Shown piece after piece: positions 1 through 5,933 of a DNA stretch of 17,510 bases; positions within the stretch are counted from its first letter, which is position 1; each line of letters opens with the position of its first letter. A model generated the notes under the pieces. It saw nothing but the letters and a program-made list of their open reading frames with translations. It did not search any database and had not been told where the DNA came from. Origin of the DNA: Peptostreptococcaceae bacterium (GTDB lineage: Bacteria; Bacillota; Clostridia; Peptostreptococcales; Peptostreptococcaceae); the NCBI GenBank assembly GCA_029983575.1, contig JASBZE010000030.1, forward strand, positions 1 through 17,510, read 5' to 3'. The translations under genes and the position numbers were made by a program.

Positions 1-8
1 TTAATTTT

Positions 9-30
9 GGACTTTGAAACAGTCCTTTTT
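9..30 (+). terminator. Possible intrinsic terminator of a gene left of the window
   Basis: GGACT (9-13) and AGTCC (21-25) form a short stem directly followed by TTTTT (26-30). An alternative stem pairs TGAAACA (15-21) with TGTTTCA (33-39). The T run is on the plus strand, so it would end a plus-strand gene lying outside the window. The stem is only 5 bp. Confidence 0.4.
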
Positions 31-59
31 ATTGTTTCAGTTTAGGATTTATTAATGAT

Positions 60-80
60 ATTAACGCCTAAAAGGCGAAA
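60..80 (-). terminator. Weak hairpin downstream of the dfx gene
   Basis: CGCCT (65-69) and AGGCG (73-77) form a 5-bp GC stem with a 3-nt loop, about 30 nt after the superoxide reductase stop codon. On the minus strand it is followed by TTAAT, a poor U tract. It is the only hairpin positioned to end the perR-dfx transcript. Confidence 0.4.
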
Positions 81-106
81 TCTAATTAACCTTATTTGTT
101 ATTTAC

Positions 107-493
107 TTATGCTTCTGCTCTCCATAAGCCGTGTAGATTACAGAATTCATATGCACAAACAACCTTATCGTCATCTGCTATAGTAAATTCAGCTACTGGC
201 TCACCATCTACTGGTAAATCAAATCTTTGATGTCCTTTTTCTGTAACAAGTGTTACAAATGCGATATGATGCTTTTCTTCCATTGGATGAGGTACGCTAC
301 CAACCTTAACAACAACTTTATTTCCGTTTTGTTCGATTACTGGTACGTGTTTTTCTCCAGCCGCATCAGTTGTATTAGCTTCTAGCTTAACCATTTCTTT
401 TCCATTACATGTAAAGTCAGCTGTTTCACCAACAACAACTTCTATAACTTCTCCACAATCCTTACATAGATAAAATAGTACGTCTTTTTTCAT
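107..493 (-). CDS. dfx: Desulfoferrodoxin-type superoxide reductase with an altered Center I
   Basis: The 128-aa product matches the full-length two-domain desulfoferrodoxin family. These cytoplasmic enzymes reduce superoxide to peroxide at a mononuclear Fe(His)4Cys site without making oxygen. That site looks complete: H49, H69, H75, C118 and H121 lie in the expected contexts (GEKHVP, VPHPMEEKHH, FCNLHG). The N-terminal desulforedoxin domain has C10 and C13 (CKDC) and C29, but the fourth ligand expected next to C29 is Asn30 (TCNG, where CCG is usual). Center I may therefore be weakened or lost. An AAAGGAGAGG ribosome site precedes the ATG. The gene lies 14 nt after perR on the same strand, so the two are almost certainly cotranscribed, which fits peroxide-responsive control. 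Family assignment is secure; the state of Center I is inferred. Confidence 0.95.
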   Translation of the reverse strand: MKKDVLFYLCKDCGEVIEVVVGETADFTCNGKEMVKLEANTTDAAGEKHVPVIEQNGNKVVVKVGSVPHPMEEKHHIAFVTLVTEKGHQRFDLPVDGEPVAEFTIADDDKVVCAYEFCNLHGLWRAEA

Positions 494-507
494 TTTAGTC
501 CTCTCCT

Positions 508-879
508 TTATTTACATTGATTGCATCTTCCATATAGAATAACCGTAGCATCTTCTACTATACCGTCTATCTCTTCCGCTACCTTTTCTTGGAGCTTTAT
601 TACCTCGAGATTGCCGATATCAATCACCTTGCCACACTCCCTACATACAAAGTGTGCGTGATCAGATACAATACCATCATACCTATCTGGATGATCAATA
701 ATTTTTACCTTCCTTATCAAGCCGTTACTTTCTAGCTGCGATAAATTTCTGTACACAGTTCCCAGGCTTAGACTTGGATTATCTTTTTTAAGAGTATCGT
801 AGATTATCTCTGCTGTGGGATGTGATTCGCTTTGCAACACAGCATTCAAAATTAATTGTCTCTGTTTTGAAAACTTCAT
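508..879 (-). CDS. perR: PerR-type peroxide-sensing Fur-family repressor
   Basis: A 123-aa Fur-family protein with an N-terminal winged helix (GTVYRNLSQLESNGLI, about residues 40-55) and a C-terminal metal-binding dimerisation domain. The structural zinc site is C79xxC82 plus C119xxC122. All five regulatory metal ligands known from Bacillus PerR have counterparts: H20 (HPTAE), D68 (RYDG), H74 and H76 (DHAH), and D87 (VID). Aspartate rather than glutamate at the last position is the known determinant of peroxide sensing, so PerR is preferred over Fur or Zur. The N-terminus is about 17 residues shorter than in B. subtilis PerR. Start choice is supported by GAGGTGATT just upstream. The gene heads an operon with the superoxide reductase and probably also controls the neighbouring rubrerythrin. 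Confidence 0.9.
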   Translation of the reverse strand: MKFSKQRQLILNAVLQSESHPTAEIIYDTLKKDNPSLSLGTVYRNLSQLESNGLIRKVKIIDHPDRYDGIVSDHAHFVCRECGKVIDIGNLEVIKLQEKVAEEIDGIVEDATVILYGRCNQCK

Positions 880-917
880 CTAATCACCTCAACATTATTC
901 CTACTGCTCGTTTTAGT

Positions 918-947
918 AAGATACCCACAATTTTACAGCATAAGCAA
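918..947 (-). promoter_or_regulatory. Candidate promoter of perR-dfx
   Basis: On the minus strand TTGCTT (942-947) and TATCTT (918-923) are separated by 18 bp, about 40 nt before the perR start codon. Neither box is perfect, and I see no clear PerR box next to them. Confidence 0.4.
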
Positions 948-963
948 AAATTTGTGTATATCC

Positions 964-1008
964 AAATAAATCCCCTTCGTAGGAATGTCCTACAAAGGTG
1001 ATTTATTT
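964..1008 (-). terminator. Long hairpin, terminator of rbr
   Basis: A 21-bp stem pairs 964-984 with 988-1008 around a 3-nt loop, with two mismatched or wobble positions. The GC-rich core (CCTTTGTAGGA / TCCTACGAAGG on the minus strand) is flanked by AAATAAAT and ATTTATTT, so the U-rich tail is built into the stem base. It lies about 60 nt after the rbr stop codon and before the perR promoter. Confidence 0.7.
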
Positions 1009-1066
1009 AATACAATATTTCCGTTATTTACTATTAGCAATAATGCTTTTTACGCTAATTTATCTA

Positions 1067-1642
1067 TTATATATCTTTTTCTTCATCTAGGAAGTTTTCT
1101 GTTTCAACTGTGAAGAATGCTTGAGGATGCTTACATACAGGACATAGTTTAGGAGCTTTTTTACCTATATGAATATGTCCACAGTTTTCGCACTTCCAAA
1201 CAACTACTTCTTCTTTTTCGAATATCTTACCAGCTTCTAGGTTAGAAAGTAGAGTGTTGTATCTAGCTTCGTGTCTCTTTTCTATTCTAGCAACACCTTC
1301 AAAAAGTTTAGCTAATTGAGTGAATCCTTCTTCTTCTGCGTCTTTTGCAAATCCAGGATACATTTCAGTCCACTCATAGTGCTCACCAGCTGCAGCGTCT
1401 TTTAGGTTTTCTTCTGTTGTAGGAATTTCTCCTCCATGAAGAGCCTTGAACCAAAGCTTAGCGTGCTCTTGTTCGTTTAGTGCTGTTTCTTGGAATATAT
1501 GTTGGATACCAACATAACCGTCTTTTTTAGCTTGGCTTGCGTAGTAAGTGTATTTATTTCTTGCCATTGACTCACCAGCGAAACCGTCATTTAAATTCTT
1601 TTCTGTCTTAGTACCTTTAAGTTCTTTTAAATCTCTTGCCAT
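1067..1642 (-). CDS. rbr: Rubrerythrin (peroxide reductase)
   Basis: At 191 aa this matches classical rubrerythrin, the cytoplasmic non-haem di-iron protein that reduces hydrogen peroxide in anaerobes. A ferritin-like four-helix domain fills residues 1 to about 145, with iron-ligand motifs around E24 (FAGES), E57 and H60 (NEQEH) and E121/H124 (IEKRH). A C-terminal rubredoxin domain has C151xxC154 and C167xxC170. The order is classical rather than reversed. AGGAGGT sits well placed before the ATG. It has its own consensus promoter with a PerR-like palindrome, so it is probably a separate member of the PerR regulon. Electrons usually come from rubredoxin or an NADH-linked oxidoreductase; neither is encoded here. 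Confidence 0.96.
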   Translation of the reverse strand: MARDLKELKGTKTEKNLNDGFAGESMARNKYTYYASQAKKDGYVGIQHIFQETALNEQEHAKLWFKALHGGEIPTTEENLKDAAAGEHYEWTEMYPGFAKDAEEEGFTQLAKLFEGVARIEKRHEARYNTLLSNLEAGKIFEKEEVVVWKCENCGHIHIGKKAPKLCPVCKHPQAFFTVETENFLDEEKDI

Positions 1643-1691
1643 TTTCTATTACCTCCTAAAAATTTTATATTTATTTCTGTTGCTTTAAAAG

Positions 1692-1706
1692 TAGTAATGA
1701 TTACTG
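1692..1706 (-). promoter_or_regulatory. PerR-box-like palindrome in the rbr leader
   Basis: AGTAATGATTACT (1693-1705) is a perfect 6-1-6 palindrome. It keeps the TAAT-n-ATTA core of the Bacillus PerR box (TTATAATnATTATAA), although its outer bases differ. It would lie roughly 12-24 nt inside the transcript, a position suited to repression. Assignment to PerR is inferred from the core and from perR being the next gene cluster. Confidence 0.55.
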
Positions 1707-1711
1707 CTTTG

Positions 1712-1741
1712 TTCTCATTTAATATTATACCATAATGAGAA
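1712..1741 (-). repeat. 8-bp inverted repeat bracketing the rbr -10 box
   Basis: TTCTCATT (1712-1719) and AATGAGAA (1734-1741) are perfect inverted copies separated by 14 bp. They sit on either side of the TATAAT at 1724-1729. This geometry suits a dimeric repressor occluding the promoter and is separate from the PerR-like box at 1693-1705. Confidence 0.6.
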
Positions 1742-1750
1742 TTTTGTCAA
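1724..1750 (-). promoter_or_regulatory. Consensus sigma-A promoter of rbr
   Basis: On the minus strand TTGACA (1745-1750) and TATAAT (1724-1729) are both perfect hexamers. The spacer is short at 15 bp, and an extended -10 TGG precedes TATAAT. The predicted start is near 1717, leaving a leader of about 75 nt. A strong promoter of this kind usually needs a repressor, consistent with the palindromes around it. Confidence 0.8.
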
Positions 1751-1969
1751 ACCATTTTTGTAAAAAAACTCAAAAATTATTTTAAATATTTTTTTAGTCG
1801 TTGGTATTTAAGTGATTTGAAGCATTTATCCCATTATTTTACAGTACTCACATTTAGTATCATATCCTAATTTCATTAAGCTTAAACTTTGACTTATATT
1901 ATCAATTGATATATAATTTTCATTTATGGAAAATAATTTAAGCTGAAAATTCTTTTTTTGATATAAAAA
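1751..1969. other. AT-rich gap between the rbr promoter and the tRNA terminator
   Basis: No gene, ribosome site or GC-containing hairpin is visible here. The only long open frame runs out of the tRNA and its terminator and lacks a credible start. Confidence 0.5.
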
Positions 1970-1991
1970 AGGCTGACTCATTGAGTCAGCC
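1965..1991 (-). terminator. Intrinsic terminator of tRNA-Leu
   Basis: On the minus strand GGCTGACTCA and TGAGTCAGCC (1971-1991) form a perfect 10-bp stem with almost no loop. They are followed by TTTTTT (1965-1970), starting a few bases after the tRNA 3' end. Confidence 0.9.
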
Positions 1992-1996
1992 ATAAA

Positions 1997-2081
1997 TGCC
2001 GAAGATCGGGGTCGAACCGATACGAGAAAAGCTCTCACAGACCCCTCAAGCCTGCGCGTCTACCAATTCCGCCACTCCGGC
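1997..2081 (-). tRNA. tRNA-Leu(GAG)
   Basis: The minus strand folds as a class II tRNA. The acceptor stem pairs GCCGGAG with CTTCGGC (one G-U pair), the D arm contains TGGTAGAC, and the anticodon stem CAGGC/GTCTG closes the loop TTGAGGG with anticodon GAG. The variable arm is long, as in leucine and serine tRNAs, and the T arm is ATCGG-TTCGACC-CCGAT. The discriminator base is A, as expected for leucine. CCA is not encoded. It reads CUC/CUU codons. Confidence 0.95.
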
Positions 2082-2092
2082 GTCACTAGTAT

Positions 2093-2121
2093 ATTATATA
2101 TTATTCTGTATCCGAATTCAA
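2093..2121 (-). promoter_or_regulatory. Promoter of tRNA-Leu
   Basis: On the minus strand TTGAAT (2116-2121) and TATAAT (2093-2098) are separated by exactly 17 bp. The -10 box ends about 11 bp before the mature tRNA 5' end, so this is a monocistronic tRNA unit. Confidence 0.8.
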
Positions 2122-2136
2122 GAATTATTTTACATT

Positions 2137-2205
2137 TTAAAATTTATTCCATTCTGAGCCATCATTATAGTTTAGTTTGTCGACAAAATATCCATTGTCA
2201 ACCAT
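2137..2205 (-). other. 22-codon open frame in frame with uspA, after its stop
   Basis: Reading past the uspA TAA in the same frame, 27 sense codons follow before the next TAA at 2137-2139. From the ATG at 2203-2205 they encode MVDNGYFVDKL and then NYNDGSEWNKF. The composition (Asp, Asn, Gly, Trp, aromatics) looks more like protein than random AT-rich DNA. No ribosome site precedes the ATG, so it could be a lost C-terminal tail, a readthrough extension or chance. GTCGACAA (2179-2186) and TTGTCAAC (2195-2202) also form an 8-bp stem inside it. Confidence 0.25.
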
Positions 2206-2220
2206 CGGCACAAATAAAAA

Positions 2221-2634
2221 TTATTCTGGTATTATCATAACTACGCATTTAGCGTGTTTAACAACGAAGGCAGTAACTGAGCCTATCATTCTTGTTAAGC
2301 CTTTTTTTGTAGACTTAGTCATTATGATTATATCTATATTGTCTTCTTCTGCCTTTCTTATCGTTTCATCTCCTGGATAACCAAATGTAAAGTATTTACT
2401 TATATTATATCCTTCGAGTATTTCTTCTCCTCTATCTAATATCTTCTTACCTGTAATCTCAGCTTCCTTAATTTCCTCAGAAAGTGATATTCCATCGATA
2501 AATATTAGTTCCTTAACGTGCATCAATACAATGTCAACATCTTCTTCTGAAAAATTCTTCTTGATAAAATCAAGTGAGTGCATACTTCTCTCAGTTCCAT
2601 CTAATGGTACTAATACTTTTCTTTTTGCTTTCAT
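2221..2634 (-). CDS. Universal stress protein (UspA family)
   Basis: A 137-aa single-domain Usp protein of normal length. It has the family's opening strand (KVLVPLDGTERS, about residues 6-17), central helices, and a closing block IIIMTKSTKKG then RMIGSVTAFVVKHAKCVVMIIPE. In ATP-binding members the loop reads roughly GxxG followed about ten residues later by GS/T. Here the trailing GSV is kept but the leading glycines are replaced (MTKSTKKG), so ATP binding is doubtful. The ribosome site is a run of Gs (GGGGGG) about 6 nt before the ATG. It is preceded by a likely promoter within the end of rnr and may also be read from rnr. Its precise role is unknown. Confidence 0.88.
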   Translation of the reverse strand: MKAKRKVLVPLDGTERSMHSLDFIKKNFSEEDVDIVLMHVKELIFIDGISLSEEIKEAEITGKKILDRGEEILEGYNISKYFTFGYPGDETIRKAEEDNIDIIIMTKSTKKGLTRMIGSVTAFVVKHAKCVVMIIPE

Positions 2635-2670
2635 ATTTATCCCCCCTACAAAAGATTTTCTATATAATCT

Positions 2671-2697
2671 ATTATATCATATTTTAGTAGTTTCCAA
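2671..2697 (-). promoter_or_regulatory. Candidate promoter of uspA
   Basis: On the minus strand TATAAT (2671-2676) lies about 37 nt before the uspA ATG, with TTGGAA (2692-2697) 15 bp upstream. The -35 box overlaps the last codons of rnr. The -10 is perfect but the spacing is short. Confidence 0.45.
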
Positions 2698-4954
2698 TCA
2701 GTTTAAAGTCTATTTCCCTCATATCTACATTGACGCCTAGCACTTCTATATCAACCCTCTCACCTATTCTAATCTGTTTTGAAGTCGTCTGACTCTTCAG
2801 TGAGTAAGTACTTTCTATATAATCGTAGTGCTCATCCAATGATGAAAGTCTAATCAATCCTTCGACGCTATTGTCTAATTCCACATATATTCCAAAGGAC
2901 GTAATAGAAGAAACCCTTCCTGAGAACTTTTCTCCTACCTTATCCTCCATAAATACCGCCTTGTAATAGTCGTCAACATCCCTTTCAGCAAGCTCTGCAC
3001 GCCTTTCTTGAACTGAGGATTGTTGAGCTGCATTAAAAACAATGGAATCGTAGTGCTTTCTCCTCTTGCCGTCTAATTTTCCGTCTAGCCACTCCTTGAT
3101 TATCCTGTGTATCTGAAGGTCTGGATACCTTCTGATCGGGGATGTGAAGTGACAATAGTACTTCGCCGCCAAACCAAAGTGACCGAGGCACTCTGTATCA
3201 TATCTCGCCTGTCTCATAGATCTTAACATAACAGAAGAGATAATCTGCTTTTCAGGTTTGCCCTCAGCTTGTTCAATTACACTTTGCATAGCTTTGGGGT
3301 GAATCTCCTCGCCATTGTACTTCAACCTATATTCGAAAATATTTAGGAAATTTTGAAGCTTAAGTAATTTGTCTGGGTCCGGATCCTCGTGAACCCTATA
3401 TACAAACGGAACCTCTAGCCAATAGAAATGTTCTGCTATCGTCTCGTTTGTAACCAGCATAAATTCTTCTATAATCTTATTGGAAATTCTCCTCTCATAT
3501 GGTTCTATACCTTTGACTGTTCCATCCGAATTTAAAATTATTTTTGACTCATCGAAATCAAATTCAATAGCCCCTCGCTTTTCTCTTCTCGCCCTCAAAA
3601 TTTTAGCAAGTTCCTCCGCCGTTTTAAAATCATCTACCAAGTCAGAGTATTCATCTATAAGCTTCTCGTCATTATTTTCTAGTATTTCACTTACCTTATG
3701 ATAAGTCATCCTTGCTTTAGACCTTATGACAGTCTTTTTTATATCATAGGAGTTTACATTTCCTCCCTTGTCTATATTCATAATAATTGATAGGGCTAGT
3801 CTATCCTCATCAGGGTTTAGAGAACAGATTCCGTTTGAAAGCTTTTTAGGGAGCATAGGAATTACCTTATCTACAAGATAAACACTTGTAGCTCTCTTTA
3901 AGGCCTCCTTATCAAGTGGGGTATATTCCCTTACATAATGGGTAACGTCAGCAATATGAACGCCTAAAACATAAGTTCCGTCATCGTTTTTAGATATAGA
4001 TATGGCGTCGTCAAAGTCCTTAGAGTCATCTCCATCTATTGTAAATATCATCTCGTCTCTGAGGTCAAGCCTTCCCTTCATATCGTTAGGGTCTACTTTA
4101 TCCGGTATATTTTCGAGAAAATCTACCACTTCTTGAGGAAAATCATCTGGTAGATTGTGATCTCTTACTATGGAATCAATCTCTACATATCTTTCTCCCT
4201 TTTGACCGATTACCTCGATTATCTTGCCCTCTGGCTTTTTGCCTGGCTCTGGATATTTTACAATCTCACAAACAACCCTCGAACCATCCTTGGCACCATT
4301 GAAATCATCTTTTGATACGAATATATCACTTTCTATTCTCCTATTCATCGGAACTACAAATCCAAAATTTTCTTGCATTTCAAAGTTGCCTATGATTTTC
4401 TTGTCGCCCCTCTTTAGAACCTTTGTAACTACACCTTCAGCCTTCTTGTCTCCATCTGCGGAAATAGTTATAAGCACCATGACCAAGTCTCCATCCATGG
4501 CGTCCTTTTTATTATCCTTAGAGATGTACACGGTCTTCGGTTCTATTTTTTCGTTATAATCGTAATTATTGCCCTTTAAGTATTCACTATATATATCATT
4601 GTCATTATCGATGTTCTTATTATCATCAGACTTATCTGAATTTGAGTCAAAACCTTCATCCGGATCAGTAAGTAGCTCTTCATCTATTATCTCGTCTACA
4701 AAACCATATCCTTTTTTATTTCCCTCAAAAATACCTACTATAAAACCAGCACTCCTAGGAGATAGCACCTTATTTTTTGAACTTATGTATATCTTTCCAT
4801 CTGTCTCAAGCTCCTCTAGGACCTTTTGAAACTCACTTCTCTCTGCCTTCGGTACTTGAAAAATATACCTGAGGTCATTTTTTTTCATCGGTGTGTATGA
4901 TGGATCGTTGATAAGCCCGACTATGCTCCTCTTTACTTTATCATAATCGTTCAT
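2684..4954 (-). CDS. rnr: Ribonuclease R (3'-5' exoribonuclease)
   Basis: A 756-aa RNase II/R-family exonuclease that degrades structured RNA processively from the 3' end. Order: N-terminal winged helix, first cold-shock domain (GYGFV at about 82-86), second cold-shock domain (about 181-230), RNB catalytic domain, then a C-terminal S1 domain (GEKFSGRVSSITSFGIYVEL). The catalytic aspartates sit in FTIDGDDSKDFDDAI (D307, D313, D315, D316), with downstream motifs GVHIADVTHYV and HFTSPIRRYPDLQIHR. The ATG at 4952-4954 is chosen because GGAAGGGAG lies just upstream; in-frame TTG and ATG codons further upstream lack such a site. Oddities: an Asp/Asn-rich insertion splits the first cold-shock domain, and the basic tail of the E. 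coli enzyme is absent. smpB, a frequent neighbour, is not here. Confidence 0.96.
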   Translation of the reverse strand: MNDYDKVKRSIVGLINDPSYTPMKKNDLRYIFQVPKAERSEFQKVLEELETDGKIYISSKNKVLSPRSAGFIVGIFEGNKKGYGFVDEIIDEELLTDPDEGFDSNSDKSDDNKNIDNDNDIYSEYLKGNNYDYNEKIEPKTVYISKDNKKDAMDGDLVMVLITISADGDKKAEGVVTKVLKRGDKKIIGNFEMQENFGFVVPMNRRIESDIFVSKDDFNGAKDGSRVVCEIVKYPEPGKKPEGKIIEVIGQKGERYVEIDSIVRDHNLPDDFPQEVVDFLENIPDKVDPNDMKGRLDLRDEMIFTIDGDDSKDFDDAISISKNDDGTYVLGVHIADVTHYVREYTPLDKEALKRATSVYLVDKVIPMLPKKLSNGICSLNPDEDRLALSIIMNIDKGGNVNSYDIKKTVIRSKARMTYHKVSEILENNDEKLIDEYSDLVDDFKTAEELAKILRARREKRGAIEFDFDESKIILNSDGTVKGIEPYERRISNKIIEEFMLVTNETIAEHFYWLEVPFVYRVHEDPDPDKLLKLQNFLNIFEYRLKYNGEEIHPKAMQSVIEQAEGKPEKQIISSVMLRSMRQARYDTECLGHFGLAAKYYCHFTSPIRRYPDLQIHRIIKEWLDGKLDGKRRKHYDSIVFNAAQQSSVQERRAELAERDVDDYYKAVFMEDKVGEKFSGRVSSITSFGIYVELDNSVEGLIRLSSLDEHYDYIESTYSLKSQTTSKQIRIGERVDIEVLGVNVDMREIDFKLIGNY

Positions 4955-5060
4955 ACTCTCACTCCCTTCCATATTTATGTATTTACCCAAAGTTTCACTA
5001 CTTTTCTGTATATTCTTTGTATATTTATATATTTCATTAATTATCTATAATTATCTATGT
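4955..5060. other. Gap between the secG terminator and rnr
   Basis: This AT-rich 106 bp must hold an rnr promoter if the secG terminator is efficient. Several TATA-like hexamers occur, but I cannot pick a convincing -35/-10 pair. Confidence 0.4.
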
Positions 5061-5085
5061 AAAAAAAATCCCGCACTGGCGAGAT
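5061..5085 (-). terminator. Intrinsic terminator of secG
   Basis: On the minus strand ATCTCGC and GCGGGAT (5068-5085) form a 7-bp stem with one G-T pair and loop CAGT. Eight Ts follow. It starts about 12 nt after the secG stop. Confidence 0.85.
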
Positions 5086-5096
5086 TTAGATTTGCC

Positions 5097-5330
5097 CTAC
5101 TGACCCTTTGTAACTATTAAAAGAGCTATGGCATTAATAAAAAATAATACAGCTACTACCTTTGTAACCTTTTGTAAAAATGCTTCCTTACCTTTTGGTT
5201 TAAAATATGCTTGAGTCATCTCTTCGCCACCGAATACAGAAGACTTACTTTGCTTTGATTCCTGTGGCATAACTACAACTATCATAAATAATCCTAAGAT
5301 TAATTGTGTTATCATTAGTGCCTGTACCAT
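5097..5330 (-). CDS. secG: SecG preprotein translocase subunit
   Basis: A 77-aa protein with the SecG layout: a first membrane helix (about residues 5-21), a polar cytoplasmic loop containing SSVFGGEE, and a second membrane helix near the C-terminus (about 53-72). SecG partners SecYE in the inner-membrane translocon and helps the SecA cycle. The start is the ATG at 5328-5330. The upstream in-frame ATG at 5343-5345 overlaps the GGAGGTG that serves as this gene's ribosome site. It is followed at once by a terminator, so rnr downstream is probably read mainly from its own promoter. The order secG then rnr is common in Firmicutes. Confidence 0.93.
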   Translation of the reverse strand: MVQALMITQLILGLFMIVVVMPQESKQSKSSVFGGEEMTQAYFKPKGKEAFLQKVTKVVAVLFFINAIALLIVTKGQ

Positions 5331-5363
5331 CGTATACACCTCCATAATGAAAATTCTCTTATA

Positions 5364-5393
5364 AGTATATCACACAGAATAACTATGTATCAA
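5364..5393 (-). promoter_or_regulatory. Promoter of secG
   Basis: On the minus strand TTGATA (5388-5393) and TATACT (5364-5369) are 18 bp apart with an extended -10 TGA. The promoter faces away from the gntR promoter at 5444-5472. Confidence 0.65.
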
Positions 5394-5443
5394 GGATAAT
5401 GGAAATAAATCGAAAATTTTTATATAATTTTTTTAAAAAACTA

Positions 5444-5472
5444 TTGACAGTATGACAGTATCGTTATATACT
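5444..5472 (+). promoter_or_regulatory. Promoter of the gntR-ABC operon
   Basis: A perfect TTGACA (5444-5449) and TATACT (5467-5472) are separated by exactly 17 bp. The predicted start near 5479 falls inside the first of three palindromes, so the strong promoter is probably held down by its own regulator. Confidence 0.85.
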
Positions 5473-5523
5473 TGTATTAAGATATTAATACACTAATATA
5501 TTAGATTAATATAATTTATATTA
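5473..5523 (+). promoter_or_regulatory. Three stacked palindromes, likely GntR operator region
   Basis: TGTATTAA-GATA-TTAATACA (5473-5492) is a perfect 8-4-8 inverted repeat touching the -10 box. CTAATATATTAG (5493-5504) is a perfect 12-bp palindrome directly abutting it. TAATATAA-T-TTATATTA (5507-5523) is a perfect 8-1-8 inverted repeat. The first is placed and sized like operators of YtrA-type GntR repressors. The others could be extra dimer sites or RNA hairpins in the leader. Confidence 0.65.
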
Positions 5524-5558
5524 TGTTCTGTAAGTATAATTTAGAAGGAGGGAAGCAA

Positions 5559-5921
5559 GTGATTAACTTTGATACAAATCTTCCAATATATATACAATTG
5601 GTAGATATATTAAAAATGGATATTATATCAGGCAAAATAAAACCTGGAGAAAAGCTCGAATCAGTTAGATCCCTAGCGGACATCTACTCAATTAATCCCA
5701 ACACAGTTCAAAGAGCTCTCTCAGATCTAGAGACAATGGGACTTATTACATCTAAGAGAACATTAGGTAAGTTTGTCACAACAAACGAAAGCCTAATTGA
5801 GAAAATGAAGGACAAGGCCATAGAATCTGAGATTGTAGAACTTTTGAAAAAGCTATACGCAATGGGATATACAAAAGAAGAGATACTAAGTTCTGTAAAA
5901 AGGCTTATCGACGAAAATTAA
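5559..5921 (+). CDS. GntR-family regulator, YtrA type
   Basis: A 120-aa regulator with the GntR winged helix in the first ~65 residues (motifs YIQLVDILKMDIISGKIKPG, SVRSLADIYSINPNTVQRAL and TLGKFV). A short helical dimerisation tail of about 45 residues follows, in place of a large ligand-binding domain. That short tail and the ABC genes downstream define the YtrA subfamily, whose members repress their own transporter operon. The GTG at 5559-5561 is chosen as start: AAGGAGG lies 7 nt upstream, whereas the in-frame ATG at 5523 has no ribosome site and falls in the last palindrome. Only 12 nt separate it from the ATPase gene. The effector is unknown; cell-envelope antibiotics act on some relatives. 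Confidence 0.88.
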   Translation: MINFDTNLPIYIQLVDILKMDIISGKIKPGEKLESVRSLADIYSINPNTVQRALSDLETMGLITSKRTLGKFVTTNESLIEKMKDKAIESEIVELLKKLYAMGYTKEEILSSVKRLIDEN

Positions 5922-5933
5922 AGGAGGTATATT

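Noticed and set aside
1826..2038. 70-codon minus-strand frame ending KCEYCKIMG
   Set aside because: Its first third lies inside tRNA-Leu and its terminator, and no start codon with a ribosome site exists in the remaining part. The Cys-containing end is not enough to call a gene.
4569..4829. Serine-rich plus-strand frame opposite rnr
   Set aside because: It is the mirror of the Asp/Asn-rich insertion codons on the minus strand and has no ribosome site.
4955..4990. N-terminal extension of RNase R from TTG at 4990 or ATG at 4972
   Set aside because: Neither upstream start has a ribosome site, whereas GGAAGGGAG is well placed for the ATG at 4954.
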